From Streptomyces genisteinicus (GTDB taxonomy: Bacteria > Actinomycetota > Actinomycetes > Streptomycetales > Streptomycetaceae), in the NCBI RefSeq assembly GCF_014489615.1, contig NZ_CP060825.1, forward strand, positions 6,432,001 through 6,496,000: a DNA stretch of 64,000 bases, given 5' to 3'. Shown piece by piece: positions 7,752 through 16,417 of this stretch; within the stretch, counting starts at the first letter, position 1, and the number at the start of each line of letters is the position of its first letter. The notes below the pieces were generated by a model. It was not told where the DNA came from, ran no database searches, and worked only from the letters and a program-made list of their open reading frames with translations. The position numbers were made by a program, and so were the translations under genes.

Positions 7752-9611
7752 GTGCGCAACCCAACCGGCGGGCGCAGAAGGCGCCCGTCCCGTATGCCGC
7801 GGCCGCTCCGCGCGGCACTCGCCGCCGGGCTGGCCGTCGCCACCGCCGCCGCCCTTCCGTCGCTGTCCCCGGACTCCGGCGCCGCCCACGCCGCCACCGC
7901 CCCGGGCCCCTCGGTCCGGGCCGAGAACCTGGACCGGGGAGTCGTCAGCGTCCATGACGGCGCGGACAACCTGGTCAGCTGGCGGCTGCTGTCCGGCGAC
8001 CCGGCCGACGTGGCGTTCAACGTGTACCGCGGCACCGTCAAGGTGAACGACGCGCCCATCACCGGCTCGACCAACTTCCGCCACAGGGACGCCCCGTCGC
8101 ACGCCGACTACCGGGTGAAGGCGGTCGTCGGAGGCCAGGAGCAGGAGTTCTCCGGGCACGCCGTGCAGTTCCGGGCCGGCTACCTCGACGTCCCGATCTC
8201 CAAGCCCGCCGGCGGCTCCGGCTACACCTACGCGGCGAACGACGCCTCCGTGGGCGACCTCGACGGCGACGGCGACCTGGACTTCGTCCTCAAGTGGGAC
8301 CCCACCAACTCCAAGGACAACTCCCAGGCGGGAGTCACCGGGAACACGATCCTCGACGGCTACACCCTCGAGGGCACCCGGCTGTGGCGCATCGACCTGG
8401 GCCGCAACATCCGCTCCGGCGCGCACTACACGCAGTTCCAGGTGTACGACTACGACGGCGACGGCCGCGCCGAGATCGCCGTCAAGACCGCCGACGGGAC
8501 CCGCGACGGCCTCGGCGCCGTCATCGGCAACGCCTCCGCCGACCACCGCAACAGCGAGGGCCGCATCCTCACCGGACCGGAGTTCCTCACCGTCTTCCGC
8601 GGCTCGGACGGCGCGGCGCTCTCCACCGTCGACTACGTCCCCGGCCGCGGCACGGTGAGCGCCTGGGGCGACAACTACGGCAACCGCGTCGACCGCTTCC
8701 TCGCCGGCACGGCCTACCTCGACGGCAGCACCCCGTCGCTGGTGATGGCGCGCGGCTACTACACCCGCACGGTCATCGCCGCCTGGGACTTCAAGGGCGG
8801 CAAGCTCACCCGCCGCTGGACCTTCGACACCAACAGCTCGACCAACACCGGCAAGGGCTACGACGGCCAGGGCAGCCACAGCCTGTCCGTCGGCGACGTC
8901 GACGGCGACGGCCGCGACGAGATCGTCTACGGCGCGATGGCCGTGGACGACAACGGCCACGGCCTGTGGACCACCCGCACCGGCCACGGAGACGCCCAGC
9001 ACCTCGCCGACCTCGACCCGTCCGACCCGGGCCTGGAGTACTTCAAGGTCTCGGAGTCCGCCTCGCAGCCGTCGTCGCTGTACATCGACCCGTCGAACGG
9101 CGCCGTCCGCTGGAAGACCGGGACGGGCAGCGACAACGGCCGCGGCGTCGCCGGCGACATCTGGGCGGGCAACCCCGGCGCGGAGATGTGGTCGGCCGCC
9201 GACACCTCCGTCCGGGACCGGACCGGGGCGACCCGGGGCCGCGAGCCGTCGTCCGTCAACTTCCTCGCCTGGTGGGACGGCGACACCACCCGTGAACTCC
9301 TCGACGGCACCCGCATCGACAAGTACGGGACCGGTGGCGACACCAGGCTGCTGACCGCCTCCGGCGTCCACTCCAACAACGGGACGAAGGCCACGCCGTC
9401 CCTGTCGGGGGACATCCTCGGCGACTGGCGCGAGGAGGTCGTCTGGCCGACGGCCGACGACACAGCGCTGCGCGTCTACTCGACACCGATCGAGACCGCC
9501 CACCGCTTCACGACGCTGCTGCAGGACCGGATGTACCGCACGGGCATCGCCTGGCAGAACACCGCGTACAACCAGCCCCCGCACCCGAGCTTCCACCTCG
9601 GGCAGAGCTGA
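7752..9611 (+). CDS. Secreted rhamnogalacturonan lyase, PL11 family
   Basis: 619 residues from GTG 7752, with AGGAGG at 7742-7747; an internal ATG at 7794 is possible. The twin-Arg-like basic start GGRRRRPSR and a hydrophobic stretch (LRAALAAGLAVATAAALPSL) indicate export. The mature protein opens VRAENLDRGVVSVHDGADNLVSWRLL and has a small Ig-like domain. It then shows the PL11 eight-bladed propeller with repeated calcium-binding DxDGDGxxD loops (GDLDGDGDLDFV, YDYDGDGRAEIAVK, GDVDGDGRDEIV). It should cleave the rhamnogalacturonan-I backbone of pectin, complementing the PL9 lyase 3 kb away. No LacI-type operator like that at 3104 is seen upstream. Confidence 0.93.
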   Translation: MRNPTGGRRRRPSRMPRPLRAALAAGLAVATAAALPSLSPDSGAAHAATAPGPSVRAENLDRGVVSVHDGADNLVSWRLLSGDPADVAFNVYRGTVKVNDAPITGSTNFRHRDAPSHADYRVKAVVGGQEQEFSGHAVQFRAGYLDVPISKPAGGSGYTYAANDASVGDLDGDGDLDFVLKWDPTNSKDNSQAGVTGNTILDGYTLEGTRLWRIDLGRNIRSGAHYTQFQVYDYDGDGRAEIAVKTADGTRDGLGAVIGNASADHRNSEGRILTGPEFLTVFRGSDGAALSTVDYVPGRGTVSAWGDNYGNRVDRFLAGTAYLDGSTPSLVMARGYYTRTVIAAWDFKGGKLTRRWTFDTNSSTNTGKGYDGQGSHSLSVGDVDGDGRDEIVYGAMAVDDNGHGLWTTRTGHGDAQHLADLDPSDPGLEYFKVSESASQPSSLYIDPSNGAVRWKTGTGSDNGRGVAGDIWAGNPGAEMWSAADTSVRDRTGATRGREPSSVNFLAWWDGDTTRELLDGTRIDKYGTGGDTRLLTASGVHSNNGTKATPSLSGDILGDWREEVVWPTADDTALRVYSTPIETAHRFTTLLQDRMYRTGIAWQNTAYNQPPHPSFHLGQS

Positions 9612-9621
9612 GCGGGCCCCT

Positions 9622-9663
9622 GGGCGGTGGTGGTGCCGGTCCCGTCCGGCACCGCCGCCGCCC
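9622..9663 (+). terminator. Terminator of the rhamnogalacturonan lyase gene
   Basis: An 18-bp stem (9622-9639 with 9646-9663), two of whose pairs are G-U in the plus-strand RNA, closes on a 6-nt loop 10 nt after the stop codon. The wobbles favour folding in the plus-strand transcript. Confidence 0.75.
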
Positions 9664-9675
9664 GACGCTCCGCGC

Positions 9676-9707
9676 GGCCGTGCCCGGAGCGTCCCGCGGG
9701 CACGGCC
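9676..9707 (-). terminator. Terminator of the 34-residue protein gene
   Basis: A perfect 11-bp inverted repeat (9676-9686 and 9697-9707) with a 10-nt loop lies just beyond the stop codon of the minus-strand mini-gene at 9710. Confidence 0.6.
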
Positions 9708-9709
9708 GG

Positions 9710-9814
9710 CTACTCGGGACTGGTCTGCCCGCGCTTCTTCGCGCAGTAGTCCCTGCTCCACGTCCCGGTGTGGTGCGCGCCGCAGCCGCTGCACCTGAAC
9801 GTCGTCGACCCCAT
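9710..9814 (-). CDS. 34-residue Cys-rich mini-protein
   Basis: The ATG at 9814 has a strong AGGAG (minus strand, 9825-9821) with 6-nt spacing. It encodes MGSTTFRCSGCGAHHTGTW followed by SRDYCAKKRGQTSPE. One CxxC pair, a HH pair and a further Cys could hold a zinc ion, as in a half zinc ribbon. No family is recognised with certainty. The start signal, short reading frame and following hairpin make a real gene likely. It is convergent with the rhamnogalacturonan lyase. Confidence 0.65.
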   Translation of the reverse strand: MGSTTFRCSGCGAHHTGTWSRDYCAKKRGQTSPE

Positions 9815-10379
9815 GGCGGTCTCCTCTCCCCGCCCCGGACGGGGCGGACCCCCACGCTGCCATCCGCCGGGCGGGGAAGCGGGCCGGATCACCGGGGGCG
9901 GTGCACGATGCGGTACCCGGCTGTGGACGAACGCCGTGCCCGGGTCGCGCGGGCGGCGTCGCCCGCCGGGGGCCCGTCGCGAACCCGGGTGTGCGCCCGT
10001 CACCGCTCCGGCGGGGCGGCCGGCTGGGGAGATTCTTCGCACTCCCGGGTGTGCGCCTCTTCGCGCCCCGGTGCGCCCTTCGTGCGCAGCCGTTCGTGTC
10101 CCGGCCGCGCCCGCGGCGGGAAGGCCCGGACAGGGGCGGGCGCGCTCGGACGGGAGGCGCCCGGTGATCCGAACTCCCTTACGTGTCCCATCTGGTGAGC
10201 CGGCCGGTGTCCATGCCGGGGACGGGCGGCGGGCACCGTCACGCCAGGTCCGGACCAGGGGCGGTTTTCGGCCGCCGGGACGTCCGTCCGCCGGGGCGCA
10301 TCCGTGCGCCGGAGCGTGCGCCCGGCCGCCTTCCCGGCGGCCGGGGGAAAAGTTTCCGCCCCCCTCTGAACAGCAAGGT
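9815..10379. other. Long intergenic region with a 14-nt direct repeat
   Basis: No convincing coding sequence is seen; the open frames here have scattered composition and no ribosome sites. CCCGGGTGTGCGCC occurs at 9984-9997 and again at 10044-10057, exactly 60 bp apart. The rest is GC-rich DNA. The last 40 bp (AAAAGTTTCC at about 10349, then less GC-rich) lead into the iron-box promoter. Confidence 0.5.
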
Positions 10380-10398
10380 TTAGGTTAGGCTAACCTTC
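10380..10398. promoter_or_regulatory. Iron box (DmdR/IdeR-type operator)
   Basis: TTAGGTTAGGCTAACCTTC is a near-perfect match to the 19-bp actinobacterial iron box bound by Fe(II)-loaded DmdR1/IdeR/DtxR repressors. It ends 5 bp before the GTG of the first gene and overlaps possible -10 hexamers (TAGGTT, TAGGCT). Repression in iron-replete cells follows directly from this position. Confidence 0.93.
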
Positions 10399-10403
10399 GC
10401 AGC

Positions 10404-11264
10404 GTGAGATCTGCTGAAGAAGCGGCCAACGCACCCACCGTGGGCGGGCACACCATGTCGGCCACCGGCGTCACCGTCGCCTACGACGGTGTCGACGTCG
10501 TGCACGACGCCGCCATGACCCTGCGGCCCGGCCGGGTGACCGCGCTCGTCGGCCCCAACGGCAGCGGCAAGTCCACGCTCCTGCGGACGCTGGCCCGCCT
10601 GCAGCGCCCCCGGAGCGCCACCGTCACCATCGACGAGGAGACCGACGCGCTCGCCCTGAGCCCGCGCGAGTTCTCCCGCCGCGTGGCGCTCCTCACCCAG
10701 GCGCGCCCCACGCCCAGCGGCCTGACCGTCCGCGACGTGGTCGAGTTCGGCCGCTACCCGTACCGCGGGCGCTGGGGCGGAGCCGACCCGGACGGCCGGG
10801 CGGCGGTCGACCGCGCGCTGCGGCTGACCGGCGTCGAGGATCTCGCCGACCGGGGAGCCGAGCACCTCTCCGGCGGCCAGCTCCAGCGCGTCTGGCTCGC
10901 CGGATGCCTCGCCCAGGACACCGGCGTCCTGCTCCTCGACGAACCCACCACCTACCTGGACCTCCGCTACCAGGTCGAACTCCTCGACCTGGTACGCGAC
11001 CTGGCGGACGACCACCGGATCGCCGTCGGCGTCGTCCTCCACGACCTCGACCAGGCCGCGGCCGTCGCCGACCGCGTCGTGCTCCTCGAAGCCGGACGCG
11101 TCGTCGCCGACGGCCTGCCCGAGGAGGTGCTGACGCCCGAGCGGCTCACCGGCACCTACGGCATCCGCATCGAGGTCGACACCGACCCCCTCACCGGCCG
11201 CCTGCGCACCCGCGCGATAGGCCGCCACCACACCAGAACCGAAAGGCTCGGCACACCCTCATGA
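10404..11264 (+). CDS. Iron-siderophore ABC transporter, ATP-binding subunit
   Basis: 286 residues from GTG 10404; a start at ATG 10455 (MSATGVTVAYDGV) is also possible. If GTG 10404 is right the mRNA is probably leaderless, since no ribosome site fits between iron box and start. Walker A is GPNGSGKST, the ABC signature is LSGGQLQRVWLAG, and Walker B is VLLLDEPTTYLD, so this is a complete FecE/FhuC-type ATPase. It powers import through the fused permease encoded downstream and overlaps the lipoprotein gene by ATGA. Confidence 0.93.
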   Translation: MRSAEEAANAPTVGGHTMSATGVTVAYDGVDVVHDAAMTLRPGRVTALVGPNGSGKSTLLRTLARLQRPRSATVTIDEETDALALSPREFSRRVALLTQARPTPSGLTVRDVVEFGRYPYRGRWGGADPDGRAAVDRALRLTGVEDLADRGAEHLSGGQLQRVWLAGCLAQDTGVLLLDEPTTYLDLRYQVELLDLVRDLADDHRIAVGVVLHDLDQAAAVADRVVLLEAGRVVADGLPEEVLTPERLTGTYGIRIEVDTDPLTGRLRTRAIGRHHTRTERLGTPS

Positions 11265-12244
11265 GACGCCTCATCGCCACCGCGGCCACCGTCGCCGCCG
11301 CGCTCGCCCTGTCCGCGTGCGGCACCACGGAACCGGCCGCCGACGACACCGACAAGGCCTCGGCCGAGCCCACGTCCATCACCCTGACCGACGCCACCGG
11401 CGCCAAGGTCGAACTCGACGGCCCCGCCAAGAAGGTCGTCGGCACCGAGTGGAACGTCGTCGAGAGCCTCGTGACGCTCGGCGTCGACCCCGTCGGCGTC
11501 GCCGACGTCAAGGGCTACAAGGCCTGGGCCTCCGGCGTCCCGCTGAAGAACGAGCCCAAGGACATCGGCACCCGCGGCGAGCCCAGCATGGACACCGTGG
11601 CCGCCCTCGCGCCCGACCTGATCGTCGCCACCAGCGACCTGCCCGCTCCCGCCGTGAAGCAGCTCCGCGAGGTCGCCCCCGTCCTCACCGTCACCTCGGC
11701 CGACGGCAAGGACCAGATCGGCCAGATGCTGAAGAACCTGGACCTCATCGCCCAGGCCACCGGCACCGAGACGAAGGCCGACGAGGCCAAGAAGTCCCTC
11801 GACACCAAGATCGCCGAGGGCAGCAAGGCCCTCGCCGACGCCGGTCTCGGCGGCGCCCAGTTCGCCTTCGCCGACGGCTACGTCCAGTCGAACCAGGTCT
11901 CCGTCCGCCCCTACACGGGCACCTCGCTGCTCGGCGCGGTCAACGAGAAGCTCGGTCTGAAGAACGCCTGGAAGATGGAGGGCGACCCGGCCTACGGCCT
12001 CGCCTCCACCGACGTCGAGGGCCTCACCTCCCTCGGCGACGTCCACTTCGCGTACATCGGCAACAAGACCGACGCCTCCAGCGACCCGTTCGGCAAGGAG
12101 CTCGCCGACAACGCCGTCTGGAAGAACCTGGAGTTCGTGAAGAAGGGCAACGTCCACCGCCTGGACGACGGCATCTGGATGTTCGGCGGACCCGCCTCCA
12201 TGGAGGCGTACGTCGACGCCGTCGTCGCCGCGCTCACGAAGTAA
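11261..12244 (+). CDS. Iron-siderophore-binding lipoprotein
   Basis: 327 residues; ATG 11261 overlaps the stop of the ATPase gene (ATGA). The N-terminal lipobox is LALSAC, so Cys19 is lipidated and the protein is anchored on the outer face of the membrane. The body is a FecB/FhuD-like periplasmic-binding fold: KKVVGTEWNVVESLVTLGVDPVGVADV at the start, the PSMDTVAALAPDLIVAT segment, and a long connecting helix. The ligand is likely a ferric siderophore; which one cannot be told, and no biosynthetic genes are nearby. Confidence 0.92.
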   Translation: MRRLIATAATVAAALALSACGTTEPAADDTDKASAEPTSITLTDATGAKVELDGPAKKVVGTEWNVVESLVTLGVDPVGVADVKGYKAWASGVPLKNEPKDIGTRGEPSMDTVAALAPDLIVATSDLPAPAVKQLREVAPVLTVTSADGKDQIGQMLKNLDLIAQATGTETKADEAKKSLDTKIAEGSKALADAGLGGAQFAFADGYVQSNQVSVRPYTGTSLLGAVNEKLGLKNAWKMEGDPAYGLASTDVEGLTSLGDVHFAYIGNKTDASSDPFGKELADNAVWKNLEFVKKGNVHRLDDGIWMFGGPASMEAYVDAVVAALTK

Positions 12245-12248
12245 CGCC

Positions 12249-14336
12249 ATGGCCGTCACCGCAACCACTCCCGACACCCGCCGGCCTTCGCCGCAGCAGC
12301 CGGACACGAAGGCCGCACCGCGGACGGGCGCGGCCGCGGTGACGGCCGCGCTGGTCCTGCTCGTCGCGGTGCTCGCCCTGGTGGACATCACCCAGGGCAC
12401 CGCGGCGGTCGGCGCCTCCGAGGTGATGAAGGCGCTCACCGGCCGGGCCGAGCCCGGCGACGCGTCCGTCGTCATCGCCTCCCGGCTGCCGAGGATGACC
12501 GCCGCCATCGTCGTCGGATTCGCCCTCGGCATGGCGGGCGCCGCCCTCCAGACGGTCAGCCGCAACGTGCTGGCATCGCCCGACACCCTGGCCGTGAACG
12601 CCGGTTCCTACCTGGCGCTCGCCGTCGTCTCCGTCACCGGCGTCTCGCTGCCGTTCATCGCCTCCTCCGGCGTCGCCCTCGTCGGCGGCCTCGCCGCGGC
12701 CGCCGTCGTCCTCGGACTCTCCGGCCTCGGGGCCGGCACCGTCCGCCTCGTCCTCGCCGGCACCGCCCTCATGCTCGGCCTCGCCTCGGTCACCGAAGGC
12801 CTCCTGCTGCTCTTCCCCGAGCAGACCGAGGGCCTCTACCAGTGGAACCAGGGCAGCATCGGCCAGAACGGATTCGGCGGCGTCCTCCAGATGCTGCCGC
12901 TGGCCCTGACCGGCCTCGTGGGCCTGCTGCTCGTCGGCCGCCGGGTCGACGCCCTGGCCCTCGGCGACGACGCGGCCCGCGGCCTGGGCGTCCCCGTACG
13001 CGCCACCCGCGTCACCGTCGTCACCCTCGCCGCGCTGCTGTCCGCCGCCTCGGTCACCCTCGCCGGACCCATCGGGTTCGTCGGCCTGGTCGCCCCCGCG
13101 CTGGTCCGTCCGCTCGCCCGCCGGTTCCGCGGCTTCACCCGATCCCGCCGCGCGATCCCGGTGGCCGGACTGACCGGCGCCGGACTGGTGCTCGGCGCGG
13201 ACGTCCTGCTGCGCACCTTCGTCAGCGCCGACCTCGCGGTCGCCGTACCGACCGGCGTCGTCACCAGCATCGTCGGCGCCGTGTTCCTCGTGGCCATGGC
13301 CGTCCGGGTCAAGGACACCGCCGGCGCGGCCGCCGTCGACCGGCTCCGCATCCGCAGCCGCGCGGCCTTCCTCACCACCGTGGGCGTCCTGGTGGCCGCC
13401 CTTGCCGGCGTGGTCGTCGCGGGCGTGCTCCTCGGCGACGCCAAGCTGCTCCTCGGCGACGTCGTCAACTGGACGCAGGGCAACGCCGGAAGGTCGGTCA
13501 CGTTCGTCCTCGACACCCGGGTGCCCCGGGTCGTCGCCGCGCTCCTCGCGGGCGCCGCGCTCGCGCTCGCCGGCACCCTGATCCAGGCGGTGACCCGCAA
13601 TCCGCTCGCGGAGCCGAGCGTCATGGGCGTCTCCGGCGGCGCCGCGCTCGGCGCCGTGCTCCTCGTCACCACGGTGCCCCTGGCCGGGTCGTGGAGCATC
13701 GCGGGCGCCGCCTTCGCGGGCGCGGCCGTCGCGGCGGTCTTCGTCTTCGGGCTCTCCGCCCGCGGCGGGTTCCAGCAGAACCGCCTGGTCCTCGTCGGCA
13801 TCGGCGTCGCCACCGGCACCACGGCCCTGATCAGCCTGATCATCGTGCTGACCGACCCGTTCAACGCGACGAAGGCCCTCACCTGGCTGTCCGGTTCGAC
13901 CTACGGGCGGACCTTCCCCGACGCGCTGCCCCTGGTCGGCGTCCTGCTGGTGAGCGCGGTGGCGGCCACGGTGCGGCGCACCGAACTCGACCTGGTCTCG
14001 CTCGACGAGAACACCCCGCGGCTGCTCGGACTCAGTCTGCCCGGCACCCGGTTCGGCTTCCTCGCGGCGGCGGTCGTGCTGAGCGCCACCTCGGTGGCCG
14101 CGGCGGGCACCATCGCCTTCGTCGGCCTGGTCGCCCCGCACGCGGCGCGCGCCCTGGCCGGCCGCCGGCACGTGCGGGTGATCCCGGTCTCGATGCTGCT
14201 GGGCGCGGTGCTCGTGTGCACGGCGGACCTGCTCGGCCGCACGGTCATCGCCCCGTCGCAGCTCGGCGCGGGTCTGATGACGGCGGTCATCGGCACGCCG
14301 TACTTCCTGTGGCTGCTGGTGCGCAGCCGCCGCTAG
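12249..14336 (+). CDS. Fused double FecCD-type iron-siderophore permease
   Basis: 695 residues, ATG 12249, four nucleotides after the lipoprotein stop. Two complete FecCD halves are joined. The first (about 30-345) has SRLPRMTAAIVVGFALGMAGA, and the second (about 370-695) has DTRVPRVVAALLAGAALALAGTLIQAV with PLAEPSVMGVSGGAALGAV. Both carry the conserved IGFVGLVAP-type loop that contacts the ATPase. The fusion matches FhuB-type permeases, so one polypeptide replaces the usual heterodimer. Around 18-20 membrane helices are expected. Expression should follow the iron box at 10380. Confidence 0.93.
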   Translation: MAVTATTPDTRRPSPQQPDTKAAPRTGAAAVTAALVLLVAVLALVDITQGTAAVGASEVMKALTGRAEPGDASVVIASRLPRMTAAIVVGFALGMAGAALQTVSRNVLASPDTLAVNAGSYLALAVVSVTGVSLPFIASSGVALVGGLAAAAVVLGLSGLGAGTVRLVLAGTALMLGLASVTEGLLLLFPEQTEGLYQWNQGSIGQNGFGGVLQMLPLALTGLVGLLLVGRRVDALALGDDAARGLGVPVRATRVTVVTLAALLSAASVTLAGPIGFVGLVAPALVRPLARRFRGFTRSRRAIPVAGLTGAGLVLGADVLLRTFVSADLAVAVPTGVVTSIVGAVFLVAMAVRVKDTAGAAAVDRLRIRSRAAFLTTVGVLVAALAGVVVAGVLLGDAKLLLGDVVNWTQGNAGRSVTFVLDTRVPRVVAALLAGAALALAGTLIQAVTRNPLAEPSVMGVSGGAALGAVLLVTTVPLAGSWSIAGAAFAGAAVAAVFVFGLSARGGFQQNRLVLVGIGVATGTTALISLIIVLTDPFNATKALTWLSGSTYGRTFPDALPLVGVLLVSAVAATVRRTELDLVSLDENTPRLLGLSLPGTRFGFLAAAVVLSATSVAAAGTIAFVGLVAPHAARALAGRRHVRVIPVSMLLGAVLVCTADLLGRTVIAPSQLGAGLMTAVIGTPYFLWLLVRSRR

Positions 14337-14381
14337 GCACTGCCACGGGCCGGACCCGCCCGTCCGTCCGTCCGTCCCGCC

Positions 14382-14414
14382 CGGAGTCCCGGGGGCCGAA
14401 GCCCCGGGACTCCG
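14382..14414 (+). terminator. Terminator of the siderophore uptake operon
   Basis: A perfect 13-bp stem (14382-14394 and 14402-14414) with a 7-nt loop follows the permease stop by 45 nt. A short CGTC tandem repeat (14361-14377) precedes it. Confidence 0.8.
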
Positions 14415-14479
14415 CGCGTCGGCACGGGGGCGCGGGCCCGGGCCGCCTCACCGAACCCCGGGCCCCGTGCGGGCGCTCC

Positions 14480-15589
14480 TCAGCGCAGGGCCGCCAGCAG
14501 CAGGGCCACGGCCGTCGCGCACCCCGCGGCCGCGGCGGACGCGCGTGCCAGCACGCGGCGTGACGGCACCCACATCACCTGCGGCTCCGCGTGCCCGGCG
14601 TACACGTGGAGCACCCTGGCCGGCAGCTCGTCCAGTTCCACGCGCGCCAGCGGCAGATGACGGACCGACACCTCCCGCGCGATCTCGCCCTTCCGGCGCA
14701 CGAGCCGCCGCTCGACGGCCCGGCGGTGGTGCGACGCCAGGCCGGCGGGCAGGCCGTCGCCGTCGGCGACCACCCAGGCGCGCCACGCGCCCCGGTTCCG
14801 CAGCCGCCGCCGGACGAGCCACGGCGGGTGCGGCGGCGGGGGGTCCACCGACTCGGTGACCGGGGCCCGCACGATCGTCGCGCCCTGCCACACGGTCAGA
14901 CGTCCCCTGCCCTTGCACAGGACGCACTCCTCGTTGCCCTTCCCGCCGCAGGAGCCGCACCCGGTCTCCCCGGTGCCGTCGCACTCCTCGTGGCGCATCC
15001 TGCCCCGCCCCCGGCAGCCGGGGCAGGCGGTGCCCTCCTGCCCGCACAGGTCGCAGCCGATCCGCACGTGCGGCTGCCTCACCTTCCGCGGCACGGGCGG
15101 CTCGACGGAGGTGCCGCGCCGCCCGCCGCCCGCCTTGCCCTCGCACGCGGTGCACGGGTTCATGCCGCGGCACAGGGTGCACGGCTGCGACGGCGGGCAC
15201 TCCTGACGTCCCCGGCCGCGGCAGTTGGGGCACTGCCGCCGGCCGTGCCGGCACTCGGTGCAGTCGGCCTCCCGGGCCGAGTCGCGCAGCACCAGACGCA
15301 GCGTCCGGTGGCGGTGGACGCTCTTCACCGGGCCCGGGTCGTAGGCGTCGAGGTCGTCGTAGACCGGCCTGTCCGACAGGTCGTACGGCGCCGGGCGCTT
15401 CTCCTCGGCCCCGGATTCCACGCGTGATTCGACGCACCGGGTGATGGTGCAGTCCAGGAGCGGCTGCCGGGTGATCCGCGCCGTGCCGGCCAGCCGCAGC
15501 CGGTCCGAGGCGTCGTGCAGTCCCAGGTGCGCGGCGACCGCCGCGATGATCTCGTCGTCGGTCAGGGGATCGGTGGGTACGCCGGTCAT
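14480..15589 (-). CDS. DnaJ-like Cys-rich zinc-binding membrane protein
   Basis: 369 residues from ATG 15589. The central part (about 100-230) has many CxxC pairs of the DnaJ central-domain type, for example CPNCRGRGRQECP, CTLCRGMNPCTACEGK, CPGCRGRGR, CDGTGETGCGSCGGKG and CVLCKGRGRL. They would fold several zinc clusters. There is no J domain. The C-terminus ends in a hydrophobic stretch (AAAAGCATAVALLLAALR) that may anchor the protein by its tail. Similar proteins are frequent in Streptomyces but without known function. It stands alone and is divergent from the PPOX-fold gene. Confidence 0.75.
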   Translation of the reverse strand: MTGVPTDPLTDDEIIAAVAAHLGLHDASDRLRLAGTARITRQPLLDCTITRCVESRVESGAEEKRPAPYDLSDRPVYDDLDAYDPGPVKSVHRHRTLRLVLRDSAREADCTECRHGRRQCPNCRGRGRQECPPSQPCTLCRGMNPCTACEGKAGGGRRGTSVEPPVPRKVRQPHVRIGCDLCGQEGTACPGCRGRGRMRHEECDGTGETGCGSCGGKGNEECVLCKGRGRLTVWQGATIVRAPVTESVDPPPPHPPWLVRRRLRNRGAWRAWVVADGDGLPAGLASHHRRAVERRLVRRKGEIAREVSVRHLPLARVELDELPARVLHVYAGHAEPQVMWVPSRRVLARASAAAAGCATAVALLLAALR

Positions 15590-15880
15590 CGCGGAGTCTC
15601 CCTCTGCCGGACGCCCGCCCCGCCGCTGTCGCACGGGGGAGCGCGGTGCTGCGAAACGTCCAAGTCTCCCGCAGCGAGGGGATGCTGGGTAGATCGCGGC
15701 GGGGGGCGCGCGCCGGTCCGCGCGCACCCCCGGGGCAGCGGGCCGTCCCGGTCCGTGTGCACCCCCGGGCGCCGGCCCGTCCCGGGCGTGGGCCATGCTG
15801 GCGGGCGGGCGCCCTCCGGGCGCCCGTCACCCCTCCCCGGCACCGCCTCGCGGGCCGGCCGGCCGGAACGGAAGCGGCGC

Positions 15881-16336
15881 ATGACCACCGACGCACCCCG
15901 CACGCTCGTACAGCGGCTCGACGACACCCGCAGGCGGTTCGAGACCGATGTGGACGTGTGGGTGGCCACCGCGGACGCGGACGGCCACCCGTATCTCGTC
16001 CCGCTGTCGTTCCGCTGGGACGGGACGACGTTCCTGCTCGCCACCCACCGCAACAACCCCACCGCGCGCAACCTCCTGGCCAGCGGTGAGGTGCGCCTGG
16101 CGTTCGGCGGCACCCGCGACGTGGTCCTCGTCCACGGGACGGTCGCCGTGCTGGAGGCCGCCGGTCTCGCACCGGGCGAGGCCGAGGCCTTCGCCGCCCG
16201 CACGGGGTTCGACCCGCGTGCGGCCAGGCCCGCCTACCCCTGGTTCCGCGTCACCCCGGTGACCGTGCAGGCATGGCGCGAGGTGAACGAGATCCAGGGC
16301 CGCGACCTGATGAGCGACGGCCGCTGGAGGTCCTGA
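15881..16336 (+). CDS. Pyridoxamine 5'-phosphate oxidase-fold protein (FMN or F420 split-barrel)
   Basis: 151 residues from ATG 15881. The split beta-barrel pattern DVWVATADADGHPYLVPLSF followed by TTFLLATHRNNPTARNLLASG is characteristic, and VRLAFGGTRDVVLVHGTVAVL forms the later strands. Such small proteins bind FMN or F420 and act as reductases or oxidases of unknown substrates; the PNPOx substrate motifs are absent. The TRNNPTARNL-type helix favours the F420/FMN-binding PPOX group. The region between this gene and the zinc-ribbon gene holds two copies of a GCACCCCCGGG word but no gene. Confidence 0.8.
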   Translation: MTTDAPRTLVQRLDDTRRRFETDVDVWVATADADGHPYLVPLSFRWDGTTFLLATHRNNPTARNLLASGEVRLAFGGTRDVVLVHGTVAVLEAAGLAPGEAEAFAARTGFDPRAARPAYPWFRVTPVTVQAWREVNEIQGRDLMSDGRWRS

Positions 16337-16337
16337 C

Positions 16338-16361
16338 CGCCCCGGGGCCCGATCCGGGGCG
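16338..16361. terminator. Terminator between convergent genes
   Basis: An 8-bp perfect GC stem (16338-16345 and 16354-16361) with an 8-nt loop lies directly after the PPOX-fold stop codon, between two convergent genes. Confidence 0.5.
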
Positions 16362-16417
16362 CCTGCCCGGCGGCGGGCGGTTCACCGCCCGGCGCCCCTG
16401 CTGCCGTCGGCCCCCGT

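Noticed and set aside
9901..10388. Several overlapping frames before the iron operon
   Set aside because: All are Arg/Pro/Gly-rich, with no start signals and no family likeness.
12234..14171. 645-codon minus-strand frame opposite the permease
   Set aside because: Gly/Glu/Arg-rich antisense translation without domains.
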